Shown: piece by piece, positions 26,198-33,996 of the stretch | Position numbering within the stretch: position 1 is the stretch's first letter | How the letters are laid out: each line of letters opens with the position of its first letter | Origin: Pseudoxanthomonas dokdonensis | GTDB lineage: Bacteria > Pseudomonadota > Gammaproteobacteria > Xanthomonadales > Xanthomonadaceae | Reading direction: 5' to 3' | Length of the DNA: 64,000 nucleotides | Assembly (NCBI RefSeq): GCF_001431405.1 | Contig: NZ_LDJL01000001.1 | Location: 186,001-250,000 of the forward strand | The notes under the pieces: generated by a model | Databases searched by the model: none | The model's input: the letters and a program-made list of their open reading frames with translations, nothing else | Told to the model about the DNA's origin: nothing | Program-made: the position numbers and the translations under genes

Positions 26198-27204
26198 TGA
26201 ACATCGAAACGGCCGCCGCTGCCATGTCACTGACCGATCTGCGCCCACAACCGGCCGACATCCTTGCCGATGTGCTGGACGGGCTGGCGCGCACGCCCAA
26301 GCAGTTGCCATCCAAATACTTTTATGACGCACATGGGTCCAGCCTGTTCGAAGCCATAACCCAACTGCCCGAGTACTACCTGACACGCACCGAGCTGGCA
26401 TTGCTGGAACAGCGCATGCCCGATATTGCCGCGGCGGTCGGCGCCAACGCGCACGTGGTCGAATATGGCAGCGGCAGTGGCCGCAAGACCGAGTTGCTGC
26501 TGCAGGGGCTTCAGCAGCCGGTAGCCTATACACCGGTCGAGATATCGCGCAGCGTGCTGCTGGCCAGCACCCAGCGGATGGCCGGGGAATTGCCCGCTGT
26601 CGAAATGCTGCCGGTATGCGCGGATTTCACCCAGGCCATCGCACTGCCGCCACCCAGCCGCAGCGCGCGGCGTACGCTGATGTTCTTCCCGGGTTCGACC
26701 CTGGGCAACTTCACCCGCCCGCATGCGGTGGCGATCCTGCGGGCGATGCATCAGACCATGGGCAACGACGGAAGGGCCTTGATCGGGATTGATCTGGACA
26801 AGGATCCAGCGCTGATCGACGCTGCCTACAACGACAGTGCCGGCGTCACCGCACGCTTCACCCTCAACCTGCTGGCCCGGCTCAACCGCGAGATCGGCAG
26901 CAACTTCAACCTCGACCAGTTCCAGCATCGCGCCAGTTATGTGCGCGAGCGCGGCCGCATCGAAACTTTCCTGGTCAGTCTGATCGATCAGGATGTGCGC
27001 GTCGGCGGCCAGCTGTTCCACTTCGATCGCGATGAAGCCATGCAGGTCGAGTACAGCCACAAGTACACCGATCCCGGTTTCTCCGCTCTGGCGGCCGAGG
27101 CCGGCCTGGAAGTGGCCCAGCACTGGAATGATGCGCGTGACTGGTTCGGCTTGCGGCTGCTGCGGCCGATCGCGCCCGGCCAACGGCTGGAGGCCGCTGG
27201 CTGA
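26197..27204 (+). CDS. egtD: L-histidine N-alpha-methyltransferase EgtD
   Basis: Product of 335 residues from the ATG overlapping the egtB stop (TGATG), with AAAGGA 7 bases upstream. It matches EgtD over its whole length: SKYFYDAHGSSLF (residues 39-51), LPEYYLTR with Tyr61, the SAM-binding EYGSGSG at 89-95, Asn171 in GSTLGNF and the histidine-binding EYSHKY with Glu285 and Ser287. The enzyme methylates histidine three times to hercynine using S-adenosylmethionine, and EgtB then adds sulfur. Together with the upstream importer and downstream MgtC-like gene it sits in a tightly coupled plus-strand operon. Confidence 0.96.
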   Translation: MNIETAAAAMSLTDLRPQPADILADVLDGLARTPKQLPSKYFYDAHGSSLFEAITQLPEYYLTRTELALLEQRMPDIAAAVGANAHVVEYGSGSGRKTELLLQGLQQPVAYTPVEISRSVLLASTQRMAGELPAVEMLPVCADFTQAIALPPPSRSARRTLMFFPGSTLGNFTRPHAVAILRAMHQTMGNDGRALIGIDLDKDPALIDAAYNDSAGVTARFTLNLLARLNREIGSNFNLDQFQHRASYVRERGRIETFLVSLIDQDVRVGGQLFHFDRDEAMQVEYSHKYTDPGFSALAAEAGLEVAQHWNDARDWFGLRLLRPIAPGQRLEAAG

Positions 27205-27659
27205 TGGAGCAGGATCTATGGATCCTGCTGCGAGTCGCGGCAGCGATGCTGCTGGGCGGTGTGCTCGGCATCGAACGCGAAATGGGACGGCACACCGCCG
27301 GCTTGCGCACCCATATGCTGATCAGTGGCGCCGCGTCCTTGATTGTCGGGCTGGGCGACGTGATCGCCAGCCATTTCGTCAACGAGCCCTATCGAGAACT
27401 GCTGCGGGTCGATCCGGTACGCCTGATCGAAGCGGTGGTGGCGGCGGTCGGCTTTGTTGGCGCCGGCGCGATCCTGCGTTCCAGCCGTAGCGATCAGGTC
27501 CGTGGCCTGACCACCGCCAGCTCGCTGTTGATGGCCGCGGCCATCGGCATCGCCACCGGGCTCGGCAACTATGTGCTGGCCTTCGGCGCATCGCTGCTGT
27601 GCGTGATCGTGCTCGGCGTGTTTCGCTGGGTCGAACGGCGGCTGGTCAAATCGCGGTAG
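27204..27659 (+). CDS. MgtC/SapB family membrane protein
   Basis: Product of 151 residues from an ATG that overlaps the egtD stop. It has four to five membrane segments and the family sequence GVLGIEREMGRHTAGLRTHMLISGAASL, followed by VVAAVGFVGAGAILRS and VRGLTTASSLLMAAAIG. It lacks the C-terminal soluble domain of Salmonella MgtC, so it is the short SapB/YhiD type. Members affect survival under acid, magnesium or host stress, by unclear means. Its coupling to egtD suggests a common stress-related transcription unit, but a direct role in ergothioneine metabolism is not implied. Confidence 0.93.
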   Translation: MEQDLWILLRVAAAMLLGGVLGIEREMGRHTAGLRTHMLISGAASLIVGLGDVIASHFVNEPYRELLRVDPVRLIEAVVAAVGFVGAGAILRSSRSDQVRGLTTASSLLMAAAIGIATGLGNYVLAFGASLLCVIVLGVFRWVERRLVKSR

Positions 27660-27686
27660 CGGGCATTGCGACGTTAATGCCCGCCA

Positions 27687-28298
27687 TCAAGCAACCGCGC
27701 CGGCCAGATTGGCCCGCGCCGCGGCTTCCAGCCGATCGTGGAACAACGCGGTGCTGTAGATGCGGGGGCGATCGAGGAAACCACGCAGGATTTCGCCTCG
27801 CTTGCGCTTGAACAGGAAGCCCGGCACATAGGCATATTCCTGGCGGATCTGACGCTCGTATTCGGCGAACCGCGCTGGCGCCGCACCCAGGATCGAAAGA
27901 TCGATATCGACCAGCAACTGCGCGTCCGCCGATACCGGCAGCGCACGGTGGCAAGTGGCCATGATCAGTGCGTGCACGCGAGCGATGCAGGCGTCGGCGA
28001 CGTTCGCCTGCTGCAGCGCCTGGGCGGCCCAGTCCGCGCTGCGTTGCTCGTTGTCAGCAGCCTTGACCTCGTAGACGGCGTCATGGAACCACAACGCCAG
28101 TTCGACTTCGTGCGGATGCAGGGCCAGCACCCTGCCCTGTTCGAATCCCTGCAGGCATTCGTCCAGGTGCTGCAGCGTGTGGTAATGCCGATGCGGCTGC
28201 GCGTACGCCGCCAGCAGACCCGCCAGCACCTCGTCGCCGTCGCCGTCGGCACCAATGCCGCGCCATGCGCGCTGCCAGCTGTCAGCCCGCCCGATCAT
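27687..28298 (-). CDS. HD-domain metal-dependent phosphohydrolase (predicted)
   Basis: Product of 203 residues. It carries the HD pattern expected of this small family: an early His cluster YAQPHRHYHTLQHLDECL, then the HD pair in LALWFHDAVYEV (around residue 70) with NEQRSADWA after it, and a later LLVDIDLSILG Asp motif. Related bacterial proteins are annotated as predicted metal-dependent HD superfamily phosphohydrolases of unknown substrate. The gene converges on the MgtC gene with 27 bases between the stops and no obvious terminator. Confidence 0.9.
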   Translation of the reverse strand: MIGRADSWQRAWRGIGADGDGDEVLAGLLAAYAQPHRHYHTLQHLDECLQGFEQGRVLALHPHEVELALWFHDAVYEVKAADNEQRSADWAAQALQQANVADACIARVHALIMATCHRALPVSADAQLLVDIDLSILGAAPARFAEYERQIRQEYAYVPGFLFKRKRGEILRGFLDRPRIYSTALFHDRLEAAARANLAGAVA

Positions 28299-28404
28299 GC
28301 CGCGCTGGCCACTGGTGATGCCGATGCTGTCATGTGATCGATGCCCGCGGCGGTGGTGACTGGATTCTGGACACGCCCGGGTCGGGGTTCAAGCCGGCGC
28401 CGGC

Positions 28405-28881
28405 TCAACGCGGCAGCGGCACCCCGCGGAATGCCTTGACCGTGCGCAGCACGAAGCTGGAATTGACATCGGCCACGCCACTGGCGTTGAGCAGGCGATC
28501 CAGCAGGAACTGCGAGAAATGTTCCAGGTCCTCGACCATCACGTGCAACAGATAGTCCATGTCGCCGGTCAAGGCGTGGCAGGCCACCACCTCATCCCAG
28601 CCCTGGACCTTGTCGGCGAACTGGTCGATGTCCGGATGGCCGTGTTTTTCCAGCTGTACCCGCACGAACGCCTGCAGACCCATGCCGACCGATTTCGGCT
28701 GCACCAGCGCCGCATAGCCATCGATGACGCCGGCCGCTTCCAGCCGCTGGGTACGGCGCAGGCAGGCCGATGGCGACAGGTTCACCTGCGCGGCGATGTC
28801 GGCGTTGGTGGCACGGCCTTGCTGCTGCAGCAATGCCAGCAGGCGCAAGTCGGTACGATCCAGGTGCAGGGATTCAGCCAT
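28405..28881 (-). CDS. Lrp/AsnC family transcriptional regulator
   Basis: Product of 158 residues. The ATG at 28881 is preferred since GGAG lies 9 bases upstream and the HTH domain starts directly after (LDRTDLRLLALLQQQGRATNADIAAQVNLSPSACLRRTQ motif region). A C-terminal RAM/ligand-binding domain follows (ALTGDMDYLLHVMVEDLEHF). It is transcribed away from the phenylalanine hydroxylase gene, and two perfect palindromes occur in the 131-base gap. Lrp-type regulators of aromatic amino acid degradation often sit beside their target; I infer that it controls phhA and itself in response to phenylalanine or tyrosine. Which amino acid binds is not readable here. Confidence 0.93.
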   Translation of the reverse strand: MAESLHLDRTDLRLLALLQQQGRATNADIAAQVNLSPSACLRRTQRLEAAGVIDGYAALVQPKSVGMGLQAFVRVQLEKHGHPDIDQFADKVQGWDEVVACHALTGDMDYLLHVMVEDLEHFSQFLLDRLLNASGVADVNSSFVLRTVKAFRGVPLPR

Positions 28882-28882
28882 T

Positions 28883-28897
28883 TGTTGCTCCGCAACA
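28883..28897. promoter_or_regulatory. Palindromic operator candidate 1 (Lrp-type)
   Basis: Perfect inverted repeat TGTTGC-TCC-GCAACA directly upstream of the Lrp-type regulator start, covering its ribosome binding site region. It shares the GTTGC/GCAAC half-sites with the second palindrome; centre-to-centre distance is 23 bases (about two helical turns). Likely autoregulatory site of the neighbouring regulator. Confidence 0.55.
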
Positions 28898-28905
28898 GTG
28901 AATGA

Positions 28906-28920
28906 CGCAACGATGTTGCG
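28906..28920. promoter_or_regulatory. Palindromic operator candidate 2 (Lrp-type)
   Basis: Perfect inverted repeat CGCAAC-GAT-GTTGCG about 93 bases upstream of the phenylalanine hydroxylase start. The half-site is the same as in the first palindrome but in opposite order, as would suit an Lrp-type octamer contacting consecutive turns of the helix. Confidence 0.55.
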
Positions 28921-29012
28921 GATATTGCCATTCCAACGCCATTTTTGCACACCTATTGCGCGCGCCCGCCGCTACCATCAGGGGATGTCCAGTTGCCGCG
29001 GAAATTACCCCC

Positions 29013-29900
29013 ATGAATGAGCCACGCCGGGTCGAACGCCAGCAGACCGACAAAGGCTATGTGCCGGTCTATACCACTGCCATCGTCGAGCAGCCATGGG
29101 ACAGCTATCGCGACGAAGACCATGCCACCTGGGGCCAGCTGTACCAGCGCCAGCGTGAGCTGCTGGTCGGCCGCGCCTGCGACGAATTCCTGCAGGCCCA
29201 GGACGCGATGGGCATGAGCCCGGACAAGATTCCGCGCTTCGACGAGCTCAATGTGGTGCTCGGCAAGACCACCGGCTGGCAGCTGATCGGGGTCGAAGGC
29301 TTGCTGCCGGAGCTGGATTTCTTCGATCATCTGGCCAACCGCCGCTTCCCGGTGACCTGGTGGATCCGCCGCCCGGACCAGATCGATTACATCGAGGAAC
29401 CCGACCTGTTCCACGATCTGTTCGGCCACGTGCCGTTGCTGATGAATCCGCTGTTCGCCGATTACATGGAGGCCTACGGCAAGGGCGGGGTCAAGGCCCA
29501 CGCCATCGATCCCGAAGCGCTGGTGCACCTGACCCGGCTGTACTGGTACACGGTCGAATTCGGCCTGATCAACACGCCCGGCGGGCTGCGCATCTACGGT
29601 GCCGGTATCGTCTCCTCGAAAGGCGAATCGCTGTATTCGCTGGAATCGGATTCGCCCAATCGGCTCGGCTTCGATCTGCAGCGGGTCATGCGTACCCGCT
29701 ATCGCATCGATACCTTCCAGAAGACCTATTTCGTCATCGATGGCTTCCAGCAGCTGATCGATGCCACCGCGCCGGATTTCACCCCGCTGTACCAGCAGCT
29801 GCAGCAGCAGGACGCGATCGCCGCGGGCGACGTGCGCGCTGATGACCGGGTCTATCATCGCGGCACCGGCGAGGGCTGGTTGAACGACGGCGACGTCTGA
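29013..29900 (+). CDS. phhA: Phenylalanine 4-monooxygenase
   Basis: Product of 295 residues from ATG 29013; upstream in-frame starts lie inside the intergenic operator region. It contains the complete aromatic amino acid hydroxylase core: His134 and His139 in FHDLFGH and Glu182 in WYTVEFGL bind the iron, and GIVSSKGES and FDLQRVMRTRYRIDTFQ follow. The enzyme converts phenylalanine to tyrosine with tetrahydrobiopterin and O2 in the cytoplasm. Its length and lack of a regulatory ACT domain are normal for bacterial enzymes. The pterin carbinolamine dehydratase gene (phhB), often adjacent in other bacteria, is not in this window. Probably controlled by the divergent Lrp-type regulator. Confidence 0.96.
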   Translation: MNEPRRVERQQTDKGYVPVYTTAIVEQPWDSYRDEDHATWGQLYQRQRELLVGRACDEFLQAQDAMGMSPDKIPRFDELNVVLGKTTGWQLIGVEGLLPELDFFDHLANRRFPVTWWIRRPDQIDYIEEPDLFHDLFGHVPLLMNPLFADYMEAYGKGGVKAHAIDPEALVHLTRLYWYTVEFGLINTPGGLRIYGAGIVSSKGESLYSLESDSPNRLGFDLQRVMRTRYRIDTFQKTYFVIDGFQQLIDATAPDFTPLYQQLQQQDAIAAGDVRADDRVYHRGTGEGWLNDGDV

Positions 29901-29904
29901 GCCA

Positions 29905-29930
29905 GCGTCGCCGGACAGGGCTGGCGACGC
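29905..29930 (+). terminator. Stem-loop after phhA, possible terminator without U-tract
   Basis: A perfect 8-bp GC-rich stem (GCGTCGCC / GGCGACGC) with a 10-base loop starts 5 bases after the phhA stop. No T-run follows, so it is not a canonical intrinsic terminator; it may protect the 3' end of the mRNA. Confidence 0.4.
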
Positions 29931-29941
29931 CGCAGTCCGCA

Positions 29942-29956
29942 GTAAATGTTATTTAC
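29942..29956. promoter_or_regulatory. AT-rich palindrome upstream of DUF389-OmpA gene
   Basis: Perfect inverted repeat GTAAAT-GTT-ATTTAC in an AT-rich island. A possible -10 element (TTATAT at 29960-29970) lies just downstream, so a protein bound here would overlap the -35 region. No regulator is identified. Confidence 0.4.
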
Positions 29957-30039
29957 GTTACTTGTTATATCCTCTGCGGCCAACGGTTCATCGAACAGCG
30001 GCTAAGCTGCGCGCCGGCTGATTCTGGGAAGTGACGACG

Positions 30040-31623
30040 ATGGCTTCATCGCGGGCGCTGTGGCGCTGGTTCCGACAGTGGCGGCGGGAGAACCTGCAGG
30101 TCGACCGATCCGCGGTGCTGGTGCACGTCGACGAAGGCGGACGGCTGGGGCCGCGTTACGCCTTCATGGTGCTGATGTCCTGCGGCATCGCCATGCTCGG
30201 CCTGCTGCAGAATTCGGTCGCGGTGATCATCGGCGCGATGCTGATTTCCCCGTTGATGGGACCGATCGTCGAACTCGGGATGTCGCTGGCGACGTTCGAC
30301 TTCCGCAGCATGCGCGATGCATTGCGGACCCTGCTGGTCGGCATCTGCCTGGCCTTGTTGATCTCGTTCCTGATCGTGCTGGTGTCACCGCTGCAGGACC
30401 CGACCCCGGAAATCCTGGCACGCACCGAACCGACCCTGTTCGATCTGCTGGTGGCGATCTTCTCCGGCCTGGCCGGCGCCTATGCCACCATCACCCGCAA
30501 GGGCGAAACCATCGTCGGTGTCGCCATCGCCACCGCCTTGATGCCACCGCTGGCGGTGGTCGGGTTTGGCATCGCGATCGGCAACGCCACCATTGCCGGC
30601 GGCGCCGCGTTCCTGTTCATGACCAATCTTCTCGCCATCGCATTGTCGGTGACGATCATGGCCCGCTGGTATCACTTCGGCCATCACGATTCGCCGAAGC
30701 AGACGGTGTGGCAGGCCATCCTGATCATCGGCGCGTTCGTGCTGCTGTCGGTTCCACTGGGCCTGGCCCTGCACGATATCGCCGAACGCGGCCTGGCCGA
30801 GCGTTCGATCAAGGTCGCCCTGGAGAAAGCCGCCAGCGCCGGCAACGGCCAGCTGACCACGCTGCGGGTCAACCGCACCGAGCAACGCTACATCGTCGAT
30901 GCGGTGATGCTGACCCCCGAACACCACAGCCAGCTGCAACCGCGCCTGCAGAAAGAACTCAGTCGTGAACTCGGCCGCCCGGTGCAGCTGGAGCTGCGCG
31001 AAGTACTGACCGCCGATGATCAGAGCATCGCCTCCGAGAAAGCGTCGCTGGCGCTGCTGCGTGAAAGCGTCGACCGGCTGCAGGTCGATGCCCAGCGCCA
31101 CGCCCAGCAACGCAGCCTGGACCAGCGCGCCAGCGACGAACTGCGGCAACGGGCGCTGGCTTCACTTGGTAGTTTCGAAGTCCTGCAGGATGGCCAACAC
31201 GCACGCTGGCGGCTGCGGCAGAGCGCCGGGCTGGACCTGGCCGCGGCGCATCGCCTGGAGTCGGCGATGGCCACCACCGGCAAGGGTCCGCAGATTGACG
31301 TCGAGCCAGCGCAGCAGCCGCTGCCGTGGATCACATTTGCCGACGACAGCGCGGTGCTCGATGCCCGTGCCGAGGCTGCCCTGCAGGATGTGGCGTGGGC
31401 CTTGTCACGTTGGCAGCTGACCCGGGTCGAGGTGACCGGTCACGCTGGCGGCCAGCAGCCATTGGCACAGGCACGCGCCGAAGCCGTCGCCAACTGGCTG
31501 CGACAGCAGGGCCTGCAGGTCGACAACGTCGATGCCGCCAGCCGTGAGGACTCGCGCAGGATGATTGCCGAACAGGGCCAGGCAGCGACACGGGTGGTGG
31601 TGATTAGCCCGGCCACGCCATGA
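30040..31623 (+). CDS. DUF389 membrane protein fused to an OmpA-like domain
   Basis: Product of 527 residues; ATG 30040 is chosen since GGAAG lies 9-10 bases upstream, while GTG 30031 would overlap it. Residues about 40-250 form the DUF389 membrane domain: FMVLMSCGIAMLGLLQNSVAVIIGAMLISPLMGPI, then GETIVGVAIATALMPPLAVVGFGIAIG and further helices. A soluble, charged region with coiled-coil-like heptads (around 330-375) follows, and the last 100 residues resemble an OmpA-type peptidoglycan-binding domain (ITFADDSAVLDARAEAALQDV and VTGHAGGQQPLAQARAEAVANWL). DUF389 proteins are normally stand-alone transporters or channels of unknown substrate; a C-terminal cell-wall-binding module is a notable fusion. 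Confidence 0.88.
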   Translation: MASSRALWRWFRQWRRENLQVDRSAVLVHVDEGGRLGPRYAFMVLMSCGIAMLGLLQNSVAVIIGAMLISPLMGPIVELGMSLATFDFRSMRDALRTLLVGICLALLISFLIVLVSPLQDPTPEILARTEPTLFDLLVAIFSGLAGAYATITRKGETIVGVAIATALMPPLAVVGFGIAIGNATIAGGAAFLFMTNLLAIALSVTIMARWYHFGHHDSPKQTVWQAILIIGAFVLLSVPLGLALHDIAERGLAERSIKVALEKAASAGNGQLTTLRVNRTEQRYIVDAVMLTPEHHSQLQPRLQKELSRELGRPVQLELREVLTADDQSIASEKASLALLRESVDRLQVDAQRHAQQRSLDQRASDELRQRALASLGSFEVLQDGQHARWRLRQSAGLDLAAAHRLESAMATTGKGPQIDVEPAQQPLPWITFADDSAVLDARAEAALQDVAWALSRWQLTRVEVTGHAGGQQPLAQARAEAVANWLRQQGLQVDNVDAASREDSRRMIAEQGQAATRVVVISPATP

Positions 31624-31714
31624 CCGATGGCGACCGGCATCGGCCAGTCGCCTGAAATACGCAGGCTCATCGGCGACAATAGCGGCCTCTGTCTTGACTC
31701 CTTGATGGCCCGAC

Positions 31715-32749
31715 ATGTCTGCTGCGGTTTCCGTTTCGCTCACCCGTTACCTGATTGAAGAACAGCGCGCCGGTCGCATCGATGCCGAATTGCGGCAGTT
31801 GATTGCGGTGGTCGCGCGCGCCTGCACCAGCATTTCAATCGCGGTCAGCAAGGGGGCCCTGGGCGGTGTGCTGGGCGATGCCGGCACCGGCAACGTGCAG
31901 GGCGAAGCGCAGAAGAAACTGGACGTGCTGAGCAACGACATCCTGCTCGAAGCCAACGCCTGGGGCGGCCACCTGGCCGCCTGCGCGTCGGAGGAGATGG
32001 AACACAGCCAGCCGATTCCCGACGCATTTCCGAAAGGCGGCTTCCTGTTGCTGTTCGACCCGCTGGACGGCAGTTCCAACATCGACGTCAACGTCTCGGT
32101 GGGTACGATTTTCTCGGTGCTGCGCAGCCCCGAAGGCGTCAGCCAGCCCGGCGACCAGCACTTCCTGCAACCCGGCCGGCAGCAGGTCGCCGCCGGCTAC
32201 TGCATCTATGGTCCGAGCACGATGCTGGTGCTGAGCACCGGCCACGGTACCCACGCCTTCACCCTGGATCGCGAACACGGGGCCTTCATCCTGACCCAGC
32301 GTGACATGCGGGTGCCGGAAGAGACCGCCGAGTTCGCCATCAACATGTCCAACCAGCGGCACTGGGAGCCGGCGATGCAGGCCTACGTCGCCGATCTGCT
32401 AGCCGGCAAGGATGGCCCGCGTGGCAAGAACTTCAACATGCGCTGGATAGCCAGCATGGTCGCCGACGTGCACCGCATCCTGACCCGCGGCGGTATCTTC
32501 ATCTATCCGTGGGACCGCAAGGAACCGGGCAAGCCCGGCAAGCTGCGGCTGATGTATGAAGCCAACCCGATGGGCATGCTGATTGAACAGGCCGGCGGCG
32601 CCGCCAGCACCGGACGCGAGGACATCCTCGGCCTGCAACCGGACCAGCTGCACCAGCGGGTGCCGGTATTCCTTGGTTCGCGCAACGAAGTCGCGCAAGC
32701 GGTGGCCTATCACCGCAATGCCGATCAGGCACTGGCGAAGGCCGGCTGA
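31715..32749 (+). CDS. fbp: Fructose-1,6-bisphosphatase class 1
   Basis: Product of 344 residues. The class 1 motifs are intact: [12 protein letters not shown], the metal-binding [11 protein letters not shown] and [22 protein letters not shown], a substrate-binding [23 protein letters not shown] segment and the C-terminal [21 protein letters not shown]. The cytoplasmic enzyme removes the 1-phosphate from fructose-1,6-bisphosphate in gluconeogenesis. Its stop overlaps the next start (TGATG), so it heads a two-gene operon with the 2OG oxygenase. The 91-base upstream region should contain its promoter, but I cannot define it. Confidence 0.97.
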   Translation: MSAAVSVSLTRYLIEEQRAGRIDAELRQLIAVVARACTSISIAVSKGALGGVLGDAGTGNVQGEAQKKLDVLSNDILLEANAWGGHLAACASEEMEHSQPIPDAFPKGGFLLLFDPLDGSSNIDVNVSVGTIFSVLRSPEGVSQPGDQHFLQPGRQQVAAGYCIYGPSTMLVLSTGHGTHAFTLDREHGAFILTQRDMRVPEETAEFAINMSNQRHWEPAMQAYVADLLAGKDGPRGKNFNMRWIASMVADVHRILTRGGIFIYPWDRKEPGKPGKLRLMYEANPMGMLIEQAGGAASTGREDILGLQPDQLHQRVPVFLGSRNEVAQAVAYHRNADQALAKAG

Positions 32750-33450
32750 TGGACGCCAACGCCGATTTCATCCACGTCATCGACGAGGCACTGGACCCGG
32801 CCATCTGCGCCGACATGGTCCGGCGCATGCGCGCCGCTCCAGGCCTGGCGCCGGGCCGGGTCGGTGGCGGCGTGTTTCCCGAGCTCAAGCACAGCCGCGA
32901 CCTGCGGGTCAGCGGCGACCCTGCCTGGCGGGCAGAAGACCAGCAGATGCAGCAGGCAGTATTCAAGGGCCTGCTGGGCTACCTGCGCGCCTATCCGCAG
33001 GCGCTTATTTCACCGCTGATGCTGCAACAGCCCGATGCGCAGGGCAATCTGCGCCGGCTGCAGGCCGAAGACTTCGCCGACATGGACGACGCGCGGCTCG
33101 CGGATCTGGCCCGTACCTGCCTGCGCCCGGGCGCCGCCAACCTGCAGTGGTACCGCGCCGGCGAAGGCGGCTATCCGTACTGGCACTGCGAACTGTATCC
33201 GCGCGACGGCAGTGCCGAGACCCTGCATCGCCACCTGCTGTGGACCTTGTACCTCAACGATGATTTCGCCGAGGGCGAAACCGAGTTCCTGTTCCAGCAG
33301 CGCAAGATCACACCGCGTACCGGCAGCCTGCTGATCGCGCCGACCGCCTTCACCCATACCCATCGCGGCAATCGGCCACAGGGCGGCGACAAGTTCATCG
33401 CCACCAGTTGGATCCTGTTCCAGAGCGCGGACAAACTGTACGCGACTTGA
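32749..33450 (+). CDS. 2-oxoglutarate/Fe(II)-dependent dioxygenase (prolyl hydroxylase-like)
   Basis: Product of 233 residues coupled to fbp by a 1-base overlap. The second half has the double-stranded beta-helix with the iron site HxE (WHCELYP) and the distal His plus 2OG-binding residues in FTHTHRGNRPQGGDKFIATSW; the first acidic ligand is Glu rather than the more common Asp. The pattern LHRHLLWTLYLNDDFAEGETEFLFQQRKITPRTGSLLIAP is that of the P4H-like family found in xanthomonads. The hydroxylated substrate is unknown, and why it travels with a gluconeogenic phosphatase is unclear. Confidence 0.88.
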   Translation: MDANADFIHVIDEALDPAICADMVRRMRAAPGLAPGRVGGGVFPELKHSRDLRVSGDPAWRAEDQQMQQAVFKGLLGYLRAYPQALISPLMLQQPDAQGNLRRLQAEDFADMDDARLADLARTCLRPGAANLQWYRAGEGGYPYWHCELYPRDGSAETLHRHLLWTLYLNDDFAEGETEFLFQQRKITPRTGSLLIAPTAFTHTHRGNRPQGGDKFIATSWILFQSADKLYAT

Positions 33451-33455
33451 GTCGG

Positions 33456-33486
33456 TTGCATGCTGCTGGCGCTTGGCAGATATATT
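33456..33486 (+). promoter_or_regulatory. Candidate sigma-70 promoter for the small secreted protein
   Basis: TTGCAT at 33456-33461 is followed after 17 bases by GATATA, or after 19 bases by TATATT (33481-33486). It lies about 30 bases upstream of the small secreted protein gene in an AT-rich patch. Prediction by eye. Confidence 0.4.
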
Positions 33487-33514
33487 TTCATTTCGTATTG
33501 CAATGGGGCACGGG

Positions 33515-33967
33515 ATGAATCGCTTGCCACGAACGCTGGGTCTCGCCCTGCTCGGCCTCTGCTCAACAGGCTTGCTGGCCAACGCGGGTCTGGCGCAGAC
33601 CCGGATGGATCGCACCCGCACCAGCGAGTTTCCGGCAGGGTCGGCAGAGGCAACGGATATACGCCAGTGGTTGCAGGATCACGCCCACTATTTGAATGGC
33701 AACATGATCGGTGAGCTGGACAAGCTCGGCACCCTCACCGTGACCTGGCAGGCGCAGCAAAGTGATCCCGCGACACCGGATGATGACCTGCCACTCGCGT
33801 TGCCTGCGTCAGGTGCCAGTGGCGACAGGATCAGTATCTCCTCATGTGGCAGCGACAAGCTTGAGCAGCAGTCGTGGCGCTACCAATGGGCCGGTAGTGC
33901 TTCCGATGGCAGTTGGGTCCTCGAGTCCTACCACTACAGCAGGACCTCGTGCGCGACTGAAGACTAG
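33515..33967 (+). CDS. Small secreted protein, unknown function
   Basis: Product of 150 residues. ATG 33515 is chosen because it starts a clear signal peptide (MNRLPRTLGLALLGLCSTGLLANAGLA) and GGGGCACGGG lies just before it. The mature part of about 122 residues is hydrophilic, has two Cys (SISSCGSDK and SRTSCATED) that could form a disulfide in the periplasm, and several aromatic residues in the second half. I do not recognise a family. Its own promoter candidate and opposite neighbour (radical SAM gene converging from the right) suggest a monocistronic gene. Confidence 0.7.
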   Translation: MNRLPRTLGLALLGLCSTGLLANAGLAQTRMDRTRTSEFPAGSAEATDIRQWLQDHAHYLNGNMIGELDKLGTLTVTWQAQQSDPATPDDDLPLALPASGASGDRISISSCGSDKLEQQSWRYQWAGSASDGSWVLESYHYSRTSCATED

Positions 33968-33996
33968 CCGGGCACCAATCCGCGCGGCGGCCTGGT

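Noticed and set aside
29942-29956. TyrR/PhhR box next to phhA
   Set aside because: The palindrome has a 5-base rather than 6-base spacing between GTAAA and TTTAC and lies downstream of phhA, so it was not called a TyrR site.
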